Positions 1 to 6,539 of a DNA stretch of 7,724 nucleotides are shown here, in pieces. The stretch spans positions 1 to 7,724 of the forward strand of contig CALAQT010000443.1 in the NCBI GenBank assembly GCA_937888775.1, in the 5' to 3' direction. Position 1 is the first letter of the stretch. Every line of letters begins with the position of its first letter. The notes beneath the pieces are model-generated. The model was not told where the DNA came from, made no database searches, and saw only the letters and a program-made list of their open reading frames with translations. This DNA is from an uncultured Actinomycetes bacterium (GTDB taxonomy: Bacteria; Actinomycetota; Thermoleophilia; Solirubrobacterales; Solirubrobacteraceae). A program made the position numbers and the translations under genes.

Positions 1-2
1 TT

Positions 3-1589
3 ATGTCCCCTGCAAAGCCACGACCGCGCCGTCGGCCGTGGCACTACTCATCTAGCAACAAGATCATCCAGTCGATTAACGCCGTCGGCGGCCGGCAGTA
101 CACGTACTCCCTCTCAAGCCCAGGGACCTTCGATCTGAGCTCGCCCAGCGACACGACGAGCGGCGACACCCAGACGACGATCGCGAATGCGTGGCAGTTC
201 AACGTCGTCCACGACTGTGGACGCGACTACGGCGACGATCCGAGCCAGTCCCCGTACACGAACCAGTTCGCTGCCGGCCCGTCGAACAACCTCCCGACCG
301 ACCAGTACGGCAACGCTGGCGGCAACGCCTGCGGCCCGACATCGCTGGCGATGCTGGTTGACATGGTCAAGACCGCCCGCGGCGAGGGCAACTACCCCTC
401 GCTGAGCAGCCTGTACGGCGACACGATGGTGAGCCCGCCGGCGAATGGCGCCAGTAACTCGCTCGACTGGGGCAAGGCGTACACCGAGCTCGAGTCGATG
501 GGCTATGACGTCTTGATCGGCAGCGGTAGCGCATTCATCGACAGTTCCTTGAGCCTGGGTGTCCCTGTGATCGCGTCTACGGTGTACAGCTCGAAGCCAG
601 GCGGTGCCGATGGTGAGGGTCACGTGATTCTGATTTTGGGCAGGACGCCCGGCGGCGACTACATCGTGGACGACCCAGCCGGCGACTACTACGCAAACAG
701 CAACGGCGGGCTGACCTCCAGCGGGCACTACGGGGCTTCGCATTGCGGGTCGGACACGATCTATCCGAAGGCCGGGCTGGACGCGAAGGCCAACGGTCGA
801 ACGGCGCTCGCCGTGATCCCAACCGCCAACGCCGACCCCCGCGTGGCGCTAATCGTGGGGCGCTTTGCCAGCGGCGCATCCGGCCGCCCCTACCGGATGC
901 TGATCGTCGACAGTCACGGCCGGCGCACCGGGTTCCTGCCCAACGGTCAGGTCGTCAACGAGATCCCCGGTACGCACGCGTTCATCGATCCCCAGGATCC
1001 GACCGATCCCGAAGAGCCGTCGAGCGGTCCGCTAGACCCTTCGAGATGGCCGCTCGCGATCGCGGTGCGGAGTCCTGCCAACGGCCTCAAGCTCGAACTC
1101 CAGGGAACCAGCCAGACGAGCGGCCACGCCGAGATCAGCGTGTTCGAAGGCGGCGGGCTCAGCCAGCACACCAACGAGCACGCGACCCTGATCCCGGGAG
1201 CAACCGCGTCGTTCGTCCTCAATCTGCGCGCGCCGGTCACGAAGATCCTGACCCCGTCAGGCGCTCGCGTGCGAGTCGGAGCGCTCGCCAGCTTCCGCGG
1301 CACGGCCAGCGATCCCACGGGCATCCGGAGCGTGGGCTACACGCTCCAGGACGCTCGCTCGGGGCGATACCTGAGCGGCAGGCGCTTCTCGTCGCGCAAG
1401 CCCGCGCTGCGGCGAGCGCGGATCGAACCTACGAAAAGCATCACGTTCGTGCGTTGGGTCGCGGCGGCGCCCAGGCTGACGGTCGGTCACACGTACGTCC
1501 TGCGCGTCACAGCTCTCGACCGGGCCGGCAACAGCCAGGTCGTCTTCACCCGCGGCGCGAACCTGGCGCGTTTCTCGATCAAGCGCTAG
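3..1589 (+). CDS. C39-like cysteine peptidase with C-terminal Ig-like domain (5' end probably outside window)
   Basis: Predicted secreted or surface papain-fold cysteine peptidase of the C39_2 type, which cleaves peptide substrates. The catalytic set is visible: Cys110 in the motif GGNACGPTSLAM, His207 in EGHVILIL, and an acidic residue (probably Asp224) in YIVDDPAG. Residues of about 60-240 form the peptidase core. Residues 240-410 are a less clear beta-rich stretch, including a Pro/Asp/Ser-rich linker (DPQDPTDPEEPSS). From about residue 417 to the end (TPSGARVRVGALASFRG through VLRVTALDRAGN) there is an Ig-like fold of the kind found in extracellular actinobacterial proteins. The ATG at base 3 gives an N-terminus with Arg/Pro residues but no hydrophobic signal segment, and no ribosome binding site can be seen, so the true start is probably upstream. 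The substrate is unknown; a cell-wall or bacteriocin-processing role cannot be distinguished from general proteolysis. Peptidase call is firm, biological role is not. Confidence 0.8.
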   Translation: MSPAKPRPRRRPWHYSSSNKIIQSINAVGGRQYTYSLSSPGTFDLSSPSDTTSGDTQTTIANAWQFNVVHDCGRDYGDDPSQSPYTNQFAAGPSNNLPTDQYGNAGGNACGPTSLAMLVDMVKTARGEGNYPSLSSLYGDTMVSPPANGASNSLDWGKAYTELESMGYDVLIGSGSAFIDSSLSLGVPVIASTVYSSKPGGADGEGHVILILGRTPGGDYIVDDPAGDYYANSNGGLTSSGHYGASHCGSDTIYPKAGLDAKANGRTALAVIPTANADPRVALIVGRFASGASGRPYRMLIVDSHGRRTGFLPNGQVVNEIPGTHAFIDPQDPTDPEEPSSGPLDPSRWPLAIAVRSPANGLKLELQGTSQTSGHAEISVFEGGGLSQHTNEHATLIPGATASFVLNLRAPVTKILTPSGARVRVGALASFRGTASDPTGIRSVGYTLQDARSGRYLSGRRFSSRKPALRRARIEPTKSITFVRWVAAAPRLTVGHTYVLRVTALDRAGNSQVVFTRGANLARFSIKR

Positions 1590-1684
1590 CCGCCAACAAC
1601 AACTACGCCGGAATCCGCCTCGGCCCTGACGGCACCGCGTACCTCGGTACGATCGGCGGCATCCGCACCCTCCACGGACAATGA
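1590..1684 (+). pseudogene. C-terminal remnant of a beta-propeller (PQQ/NHL-like) protein
   Basis: Between the peptidase stop and the next start, the frame beginning at 1592 reads ANNNYAGIRLGPDGTAYLG followed by TIGGIRTLHGQ and a TGA at 1682-1684. The pattern Y-x-G-I/L-x-L-GPDGT-x-Y-x-G-x-x-GG-I is typical of a propeller blade at the end of PQQ-like or NHL-like repeat proteins. Upstream of about 1590 the same frame becomes Arg/Pro-rich out-of-frame sequence inside the peptidase gene, so only the tail of the gene remains. The TGA overlaps the ATG of the acyltransferase as ATGA, the usual arrangement of a translationally coupled pair, which supports the idea that a full gene once ended here. 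It has no start of its own and probably makes no product. Family assignment rests on one blade and is from memory. Confidence 0.5.
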
Positions 1685-2991
1685 GACGCACTCCCCTCAA
1701 TCTCGTCGAGCAGTTCATTCTTGACCTCGATCAGGCGCGTGAGCCCTGGAGTGTGCAGTGCGAAGTGCGTGTCGCGGGACGGCTTGACGACAAGCGCGTC
1801 GCAGCGGCAACCGTGGCCGCGATGGCCCAGCATCCGCTCGCTCGCGCCCGCTTGGCCCGCGTCAGACAGGGCGGTCGGCAGTACTTCTGGGAGATCTCCG
1901 AACGGGTCAAGGACCCACCATTGGAGATCGTCGCCTGCGCGGACGACGCAGCGCTGGCGCAAGCGCGCGCCCGGCTGCTGAGCCACCGGGTCGGACTTGA
2001 CTCTGCGCCGCCGTTCGAGCTGATGCTCGCGCACCACCCCGGCGGTGATTCGCTGATCATGAACCTTCATCATGCCGCTGGGGACGGGATCAGCTCCTAC
2101 CGGCTGATGACTTCAATCTGCCGTGCTTATGCCGGCATCGAGGACCCCGTTCCAGACCTCGACCCGCTGGCGAGCCGCGATCTCCGCAAGCACGCCGGGG
2201 CGCGCAACCTCAACGACGTTCTGCCGCGGCTACGCGGACTCGGCGACCGGGCGTTGGAGGGCTGGTCCAAGGGGCCGGTGGCGCGTGTGGCGCCACAGGG
2301 TGGCCAGGCGGACACCGGGCGGTATGGCTTTTCCCTGATACGCCTGGGTCCCGATGAGACGACAGAGGTGATGGCGCGGCGGCGTAAGCCGGCGACGGTC
2401 AACGATCTTCTGGTGGCATCGCTGGGGATCGCGGTTCGCCGATTCAACGACCTACGCGGCGTCTCGCCCGCACGTGTGAGCGTGATGATGCCGGTCAACT
2501 TGCGACCGCGCGAGTGGTCTGAGGAGATTGTCTCGAACATCGTTTCATTCGTCCCGGTGTCGATCCTCGCGGGCGAGCAGGGCGACCTCTTCAAAGCCCA
2601 GGCCGCAGTCGCTAAGCGCACTCGATCGCTAAAGGCTCAGCGCCAGTCCGGCACGATGGTCGACATCCTGGCGATGACGCAGGTGTGGCCGGTAGGGGTC
2701 AGACACCTCTCGGCCCGGCTGGGCAGACGTCTCGCCGATCCGATGCTCGACACCATCGTTCTCTCAAACCTCGGCCGCTTGGCCGCGCCTCTCGACTTCG
2801 GTCACGACGCAGGCCCGGCCACCCAGATCTGGTTCTCCCCGCCCGCGCAGATGCCCATGGGAACCGGGATCGGTGCCGCCACGATGAACCAAGAGCTGTT
2901 TCTCACGGTTCGCTTCTGCGAAGCACAATTCGACGCCACAGGAGCGGAGGCGTTCGCCGACACCTGGCGCGGCGTGTTACTCGGCGGCTGA
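1681..2991 (+). CDS. WS/DGAT or condensation-domain-type O-acyltransferase
   Basis: A 436-residue acyltransferase of the CoA-dependent acyltransferase superfamily, which includes wax ester synthase/diacylglycerol acyltransferases, Pap proteins and NRPS condensation domains; these move an acyl group from a thioester to an alcohol or amine. The catalytic motif HHxxxDG is intact as H130-H131-A-A-G-D135-G136, with His131 the expected general base. The second half has the ATVNDLLVASLG motif (N241-D242), as in WS/DGAT enzymes, followed by MMPVNLRP and a C-terminal GTGIGAATMNQELFLTVRF strand set. It is slightly shorter than common WS/DGATs (about 450-480) and I see no clear PLW motif, so substrates need not be wax alcohols or diacylglycerol. 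The ATG at 1681 fits the family N-terminus (TPLNLVEQFILDLDQ). No Shine-Dalgarno is visible upstream, and the start overlaps the TGA of the propeller remnant, so translation was probably coupled originally. The serine hydrolase follows after 14 bases, probably on the same transcript. Confidence 0.78.
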   Translation: MRRTPLNLVEQFILDLDQAREPWSVQCEVRVAGRLDDKRVAAATVAAMAQHPLARARLARVRQGGRQYFWEISERVKDPPLEIVACADDAALAQARARLLSHRVGLDSAPPFELMLAHHPGGDSLIMNLHHAAGDGISSYRLMTSICRAYAGIEDPVPDLDPLASRDLRKHAGARNLNDVLPRLRGLGDRALEGWSKGPVARVAPQGGQADTGRYGFSLIRLGPDETTEVMARRRKPATVNDLLVASLGIAVRRFNDLRGVSPARVSVMMPVNLRPREWSEEIVSNIVSFVPVSILAGEQGDLFKAQAAVAKRTRSLKAQRQSGTMVDILAMTQVWPVGVRHLSARLGRRLADPMLDTIVLSNLGRLAAPLDFGHDAGPATQIWFSPPAQMPMGTGIGAATMNQELFLTVRFCEAQFDATGAEAFADTWRGVLLGG

Positions 2992-3005
2992 CGTGGGGCT
3001 GCCGC

Positions 3006-4137
3006 ATGGCTGAGATCAAGGGCACGTTCGACGAGCGCTTCGGCCCCGTCACCGAGGCACTCGTCCGAAACCTTGACAGCGGGGCCGACGTCGGCGCTTC
3101 GGTTGCCGTTGTGCTGGACGGTGAGCTGGTCGTGGACATCTGGGGCGGGCACCAGGACGTGGCCGCATCCGTGGCTTGGGAGAGAGACACGATCGTCAAC
3201 GTGTTCTCCACCACCAAGACGATGACCGCGCTGTGCGCACTAATCCTGGCCGATCGGGGAGAGCTCGATCTCCACGCTCCAGTGGCTCGATACTGGCCAG
3301 AGTTCGCCGAGGCTGGAAAAGATCGAATCGAGGTGCGCGAGTTACTTGGGCACACGTCGGGCCTCTCGGGCTGGGAGCAGCCGCTGACCCTCCCGGAGCT
3401 CGCGGACTGGGAACGTTGCACATCGCTGCTGGCGGCGCAAACCCCGTGGTGGACTCCCGGCACCGCCTCCGGCTACCACGCGCTCACTCAGGGATACCTC
3501 ATCGGCGAAGTCGTGAGGCGAATCACCGGTCAGACGGTCGGCCAGTTCTTCAAGGACACCGTAGCCGACCCACTGGGAGCCGACTTTCAAATCGGCCTGC
3601 CCCCGGAGAAGGACTCACAAGTCGCGCCGCTGATTCCGCCGCCCCCCATCGATCTGCGCAGCGCGGGATTTCCGGACTTGGCGGTGCGCACGCTCACTAA
3701 CCCTCGGCTCACCGGCGAGGTAACCGCCGAGGAGTGGTGGCAGCGCGCCGAGATTCCAGCCGCCAACGGACATGGCAACGCCCGCTCGGTCGCGACAATC
3801 CAGTCGATCATCTCCTGCGGAGGAGAGGCTCACGGTCAGCGACTGATCTCCGAGCACGGCCTGGCGCCCATCTTTCGAGGAGCAATCCAACGGACGCGAT
3901 CTGGTCTTGAACCTCCCCCTCCGCTTCGGGATGGGGTTTGGCCTGGCCAGCGAAACGATGCCGATGGGACCACGGACCTGCGTCTGGGGCGGATACGGAG
4001 GCTCGCTGGTCGTCAACGACCTCGACTCCCGCATGACGGTCGCCTACGTCATGAACAAGATGGGAGCCAACGTCCTTGGAGATCCCCGCGGCGCATCGAT
4101 CGTGGTAGCCGCAGCACTCGCGCTGCCAAACGAATGA
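3006..4137 (+). pseudogene. Serine beta-lactamase-like hydrolase/esterase, frameshifted near 3873
   Basis: Class C beta-lactamase fold hydrolase (EstB/LpqK-like group), expected to act on esters or amides through an acyl-enzyme serine. Reading from the ATG at 3006, the SxxK motif is S68-T-T-K71 in NVFSTTKTM, and the tyrosine motif is Y157 in ASGYHALTQGYL. The frame is open through ISEHGLAPIF, then loses the family pattern at about 3876. The +1 frame continues it without a gap: SFEEQSNGRDLVLNLPLRFG, then the third active-site loop WGGYGGSLVVNDLD and YVMNKM, to the TGA at 4135-4137. Removing one T from the TTT at 3873-3875 gives APIFEEQSNGRDLVL and a 376-residue protein, normal for the family. 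As written, the first frame runs on past 4137 into an unrelated Arg-rich tail and lacks the WGG loop. This is either a recent inactivating mutation or a sequencing/assembly error. No strong ribosome binding site; it is likely cotranscribed with the acyltransferase. Confidence 0.83.
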
Positions 4138-4410
4138 CGGGCTCGAGGACCGAAAACGGCATGGCGCTCGGCCGCAAAGCACGCGGCGAAAGACGGATGC
4201 GAAGGTTCCCTCACGATCCGTTACCGCGCGGCGCCGTACGACCCAGTCGGCGCTGCAGCATTCGCAGCCGCCGGCGCTACGTGCTGCTCGGAGGACGGCC
4301 TGTCGCTGCCAGCCAGCCGGCTCCTATCGTTCGCTGCCACTCCGTCGCCAACGCGAGCACGTCTAGCGATGCCGTCAGGCTTCCGCGCCTGGTGCGATGC
4401 AGCGGCCCCG
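4138..4410. other. Convergent intergenic gap, no gene recognised
   Basis: This stretch separates the ends of two genes that point toward each other, the serine hydrolase on + and the ArdC-like gene on -. Open frames here have Arg/Ser/Pro-rich translations without family resemblance and look like high-GC chance frames. A bidirectional terminator would be expected, but the only stems seen are short and GC-only (for example GCCGC at 4171-4175 with GCGGC at 4183-4187) and lack a T tract, so I do not call one. Confidence 0.5.
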
Positions 4411-5322
4411 CTACGCAAGGACCGCGGCCCCGCCGCCACCGAGCCGCGATTCGCTCGAGGAGCTCTCGATCACCTCTGACGGATCCAGCGCGGCTTCGAT
4501 CCGTCGGGCGAGCGTGTCGATGAGATTCGCGAACTCGGTGACGGCCTCGAGAGCTCCGCCTTCGCCCCAGCCAGCGACATACCGGATCGTTTCGCCGGCG
4601 GTGTCAAGCCCGACCGCGCCGAGGACGATGAGGGTGGTGGTGTCAACGATCACCTCGGCTCGCGCCCGGCCATACTCGGCATACCCGATCCCGAGCCCGT
4701 GAATCGTCTCGTGAATGAGGATCCGCAGCTGCGCGTTAGCGGGCTGGTCTGCGTCGACGACGATCCGGCGCGCCTTCTGATCGCACCACCCGCCGGTCGC
4801 GCCCGGGATCGCCTCGAACGAGACGCTGAACCCAAGCGACTCGGCGAAGGCCCGCGTCGGCTCGAGCAGGTTCGCGTGCGAGTCGCCGGTCAACGGCTTG
4901 CTGGGCGGCTCCAGCGGAGCCTGCGGCATGCCATCGATCGCCGCGACCTGCGAGCGGTCAAACACCGCCACGCCCTTGAACAGCACGCGCATCTCATCGT
5001 TCCCGTCGGCAGTCTCGGTCTCGCGCTGTTTGATCGGCATCGGGGCAACGATCCGGATCGCCTTCTCGCCCTTGCGCACGCAATAGCCGAGCTTCAACCA
5101 CGCCCGGAAGCCGGCCACGAACGTGGCATCAGGGCAGGAGAGCGCGACGAGCAGCTGGTTGTTGAGCGACAGCCTGGCCAGTCCGCCTTGCGCCCGGATG
5201 CGGACCCACCTCTGCCAGCCCTCGCTGGTGAGCAGCTGCTCGGCGGCCTGCTTGAGATGTTCGCGGTCACGCTCGCGACGCTCCGCACGCTCGCTGTCTG
5301 ACAGCCGTGGCTGGGTGCGCAT
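4411..5322 (-). CDS. ArdC-like protein: ssDNA-binding domain plus HExxH metallopeptidase domain
   Basis: A 303-residue two-domain protein of the ArdC type, known from conjugative plasmids and integrated elements, where ArdC binds single-stranded DNA and protects incoming DNA from restriction. Residues of about 35-126 match the ArdC N-terminal domain (WQRWVRIR, LSLNNQLLVAL, FRAWLKLGYCVRKGEKAIRI, VAVFDRSQV). Residues 155-290 are an ImmA/IrrE-like zinc metallopeptidase domain: HETIH at H204-E205-H208, with Glu223 in ARAEVIVDT the likely third metal ligand. The C-terminus is low-complexity Ser/Gly. The frame stays open far upstream (to 5664), but ATG 5322 is chosen because GAAAGGA lies 7 bases upstream and the family sequence begins soon after; the upstream extension is His/Arg/Ser-rich without family character. 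No relaxase or replication gene is within the window, so whether it serves antirestriction or only DNA binding/proteolysis is an inference. Its neighbours (XRE module, recombinase fragment) support a mobile-element origin. Confidence 0.82.
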   Translation of the reverse strand: MRTQPRLSDSERAERRERDREHLKQAAEQLLTSEGWQRWVRIRAQGGLARLSLNNQLLVALSCPDATFVAGFRAWLKLGYCVRKGEKAIRIVAPMPIKQRETETADGNDEMRVLFKGVAVFDRSQVAAIDGMPQAPLEPPSKPLTGDSHANLLEPTRAFAESLGFSVSFEAIPGATGGWCDQKARRIVVDADQPANAQLRILIHETIHGLGIGYAEYGRARAEVIVDTTTLIVLGAVGLDTAGETIRYVAGWGEGGALEAVTEFANLIDTLARRIEAALDPSEVIESSSSESRLGGGGAAVLA

Positions 5323-5331
5323 GATCGGGTC

Positions 5332-5337
5332 CTTTCG
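5332..5337 (-). promoter_or_regulatory. Ribosome binding site deciding the start of the ArdC-like gene
   Basis: On the minus strand the sequence GAAAGGA precedes ATG 5322 by about 7 bases, in the right place for a Shine-Dalgarno. It selects this ATG over the long upstream open extension of the same frame. Confidence 0.6.
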
Positions 5338-5348
5338 CCGGGGCGGGA

Positions 5349-5360
5349 GGGCCCGGGCCC
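5349..5360. repeat. 12-base perfect palindrome in the ArdC-like gene leader
   Basis: GGGCCCGGGCCC is its own reverse complement and lies 27 bases upstream of the ArdC-like ATG. It may be an operator or an mRNA structure limiting translation, but palindromes of G and C arise easily in DNA of this composition, so no function is assigned. Confidence 0.35.
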
Positions 5361-5433
5361 ACGAAATCGACGCCGACCTGTGTCGCGCTGAGCCAGACCG
5401 GTGGCGTCCACAACGGCGCGGCACCCGGGTTGC

Positions 5434-5459
5434 CCAGTCTCCGCGCATAACGAGACTGG
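5434..5459. repeat. 8-base perfect inverted repeat with 10-base loop
   Basis: CCAGTCTC (5434-5441) and GAGACTGG (5452-5459) are exact reverse complements around the spacer CGCGCATAAC. It sits about 112 bases upstream of the ArdC-like start, in the otherwise empty 5323-5596 gap. There is no T tract on either strand, so it is not a canonical terminator. It could be an operator, a hairpin in the ArdC leader transcript, or a recombinase core site with paired arms. The arms are not pure G/C, so this is less likely to be chance than other palindromes here. Confidence 0.45.
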
Positions 5460-5596
5460 CGGCGCCGGAGCAAAGGTGCTTGTGCGACAACGAACCCAGG
5501 GCGCGTCCGAGGTCGCGACGAGCGCCATGCTCTGCTGCTCCACGCCTGTTCGGGTCATGCCGGCGGCATGGCTGCTTCATGGTACGAGAGGCGGCG

Positions 5597-6007
5597 CTAC
5601 TGCTGTGATGGTGTGCGCCAGCGGTGTTCTCCGTACATGAGCCATCCGATGAGGAATGTGCCAACGGTTAGTCCGAGGAGCACGGCCCACGGCCACAGCG
5701 TCGTCTTTGAGGTCGAGGCGACGACGTATGCGACGGCGACGGCGAGGCTGAGGACACGGCCGACAAGTGCTTGCACCTTCAGGCGCGCAGCGGCTTGGCG
5801 TTCGTCGAGATCGTGGCGGATCAGCGCTCCCGCCTCGCTGTCGCGGCCCGCCCACAGGTATAGGCCGATGATCACCGCGATCGGGACGGGCAGGACATCC
5901 AAGACGGTCTTCCAGCCGTGGACGGCTCCGCCGATCGCCAGCACCGCGATGGCCAGGACCGCGAAGAGCGCTGGTGTGCGAAGGCGTGGGGGAAGGTGGG
6001 TGTTCAT
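5597..6007 (-). CDS. Small four-helix membrane protein (DUF2178-like) partnered with an XRE regulator
   Basis: A 136-residue integral membrane protein with four predicted helices at about residues 12-30, 35-53, 79-98 and 104-125. Between helices 2 and 3 is a charged segment, GRDSEAGALIRHDLDERQAAAR. The DERQ signature there (68-71) recalls the DUF2178-type proteins that often sit beside short XRE regulators in bacteria and archaea; family naming is from memory. The molecular function is unknown; a link to stress or membrane sensing is speculative. Its ATG at 6007 overlaps the regulator's TGA as ATGA (6004-6007), so the two are almost certainly translationally coupled and made from one promoter. 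The C-terminus (YGEHRWRTPSQQ) is short and polar. Start choice is firm because of the overlap. Confidence 0.75.
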   Translation of the reverse strand: MNTHLPPRLRTPALFAVLAIAVLAIGGAVHGWKTVLDVLPVPIAVIIGLYLWAGRDSEAGALIRHDLDERQAAARLKVQALVGRVLSLAVAVAYVVASTSKTTLWPWAVLLGLTVGTFLIGWLMYGEHRWRTPSQQ

Positions 6008-6213
6008 GTTTCGATTTCCTCGTCGGTTGGTTCGAATAGTTGCTCCAGCGGCACGCCGAACTGCCTGGCGATTCGGAACGCCAGCGGCAGCGACGGGAGG
6101 TAGCGTCCGCTCTCGATTGAGATCACCGTCTGGCGTGAGACGCCCACGGCCGCGGCAAGGTCTGCTTGTGTCATGCCCTGCTGGTTTCGGCGTTCACGCA
6201 CCTGGTTTCTCAC
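6004..6213 (-). CDS. Short XRE-family (Cro/CI-type) transcriptional regulator
   Basis: A 69-residue protein that is nearly all helix-turn-helix. QADLAAAVGVSRQTVISIESGRYLPSLPLAFRIARQFGV (residues 16-54) is a textbook small XRE domain, with SRQTVISIE as the recognition-helix region; the family commonly starts MxNxxRExR and has a similar length. Start GTG 6213 matches the family N-terminus (MRNQVRERR). An alternative is GTG 6201, preceded by GAGGTGA at a good distance, giving 65 residues and still a full HTH. Predicted promoter boxes place the transcript start at or near 6213, which would favour a leaderless message from the first GTG. It is expected to repress its own two-gene operon by binding the repeats at 6217-6260. 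It overlaps the membrane-protein gene by four bases. Confidence 0.88.
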   Translation of the reverse strand: MRNQVRERRNQQGMTQADLAAAVGVSRQTVISIESGRYLPSLPLAFRIARQFGVPLEQLFEPTDEEIET

Positions 6214-6216
6214 CTC

Positions 6217-6260
6217 GTCAAGGTACCTTTACATCGAGCTAAATGTCAAGGCACCTTTAC
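6217..6260 (-). promoter_or_regulatory. Probable autoregulatory operator pair: two 16-base direct repeats with palindromic cores
   Basis: GTCAAGGTACCTTTAC (6217-6232) and GTCAAGGCACCTTTAC (6245-6260) differ at one base and are spaced 28 bases apart start to start. The core of the first, AAGGTACCTT (6220-6229), is a perfect palindrome; that of the second, AAGGCACCTT, is one base off. Dimeric XRE repressors bind such palindromes, and the copies lie just upstream of the XRE start. The repeats are directly visible; their role is inferred. Confidence 0.65.
6220..6249 (-). promoter_or_regulatory. Candidate promoter of the XRE/membrane-protein operon
   Basis: On the minus strand a perfect TTGACA (-35, plus-strand 6244-6249) is followed after 18 bases by TACCTT (-10-like, 6220-6225). 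The -35 box overlaps the distal operator repeat and the -10 box lies inside the proximal one, so a bound repressor would block RNA polymerase. Six to seven bases past the -10 the transcript would begin at about the GTG at 6213. The -10 is weak (three of six consensus bases), so position is tentative. Confidence 0.5.
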
Positions 6261-6539
6261 CTCGAGCGCGGCGGGCGCGTGAAATCGCCGTATGTGTCCG
6301 AGCGGTTCGCGACCTATCGCGATCAGATCGGCCTTCCCCGGGAGCTGACGCCGCATGGGCTGCGCCACAGCTACGTCACGCATCTGATCGAGGACGGGTT
6401 CGATCCGCTGTTCGTGCAGATGCAGGTCGGGCACCGTCACGCGTCGACGACCGCGATCTATACCGCGGTCAACGGCGATTACAAGCAGCGCGCGCTCGCT
6501 GACGCGCTCGCCGCGCAACTCGCGCCCGGTCAGGTGTGA
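6243..6539 (+). pseudogene. Tyrosine recombinase/integrase, C-terminal catalytic fragment
   Basis: The 98 residues hold the end of a phage-integrase-type catalytic domain. HGLRH (38-42) supplies the box II His and Arg, GH (63-64) the next catalytic His, and Y73 in ASTTAIYTAV is the nucleophile with the standard nine-residue spacing from His64. Missing are the SAM-like core-binding domain and the first part of the catalytic domain with the box I Arg and the beta-hairpin Lys, about two thirds of a usual 300-370-residue enzyme, so it should be inactive. Recognisable homology begins at about 6261 (LERGGRVKSPYVSERFATYRD); immediately left are the divergent XRE promoter and operators, and a stop (TAA 6240-6242) precedes the ATG. 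The ATG lies inside the operator region and has no ribosome binding site. The TGA overlaps the ATG of the next gene (TGATG). It is a remnant of a larger gene, possibly still translated to couple its neighbours. Confidence 0.85.

Larger units (their letters stand above)
5323..5596. other. Intergenic gap upstream of the ArdC-like gene, no gene recognised
   Basis: This gap lies between two genes of the same (minus) strand. Six-frame reading shows only chance frames rich in Arg, Ser and Ala. It holds the ArdC ribosome binding site, a GC palindrome and the inverted repeat described separately. I could not place convincing -35/-10 boxes for the ArdC-like gene. Confidence 0.45.

Noticed and set aside
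743..1580. Long plus-strand open frame overlapping the peptidase gene
   Set aside because: The translation is Arg/Pro/Ala-rich without family features and shadows the peptidase. Only its last 31 codons, beyond the peptidase stop, look like real protein and are reported as a remnant.
2685..3005. Upstream extension of the serine hydrolase frame into the acyltransferase gene
   Set aside because: The sequence before ATG 3006 in this frame is an Arg-rich shadow of the acyltransferase; family homology starts after 3006.
4171..4187. Short GC hairpin as a terminator between convergent genes
   Set aside because: The stem is only five bases, there is no T tract, and such stems are expected by chance at this GC content.
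5323..5664. N-terminal extension of the ArdC-like protein
   Set aside because: It is His/Arg/Ser-rich, overlaps the membrane-protein gene end, and ATG 5322 has its own ribosome binding site.
6228..6260. Plus-strand promoter for the recombinase fragment (TTTACA as -35)
   Set aside because: No acceptable -10 box follows at 16-18 bases, and the same bases are better explained as operator repeats of the divergent XRE gene.
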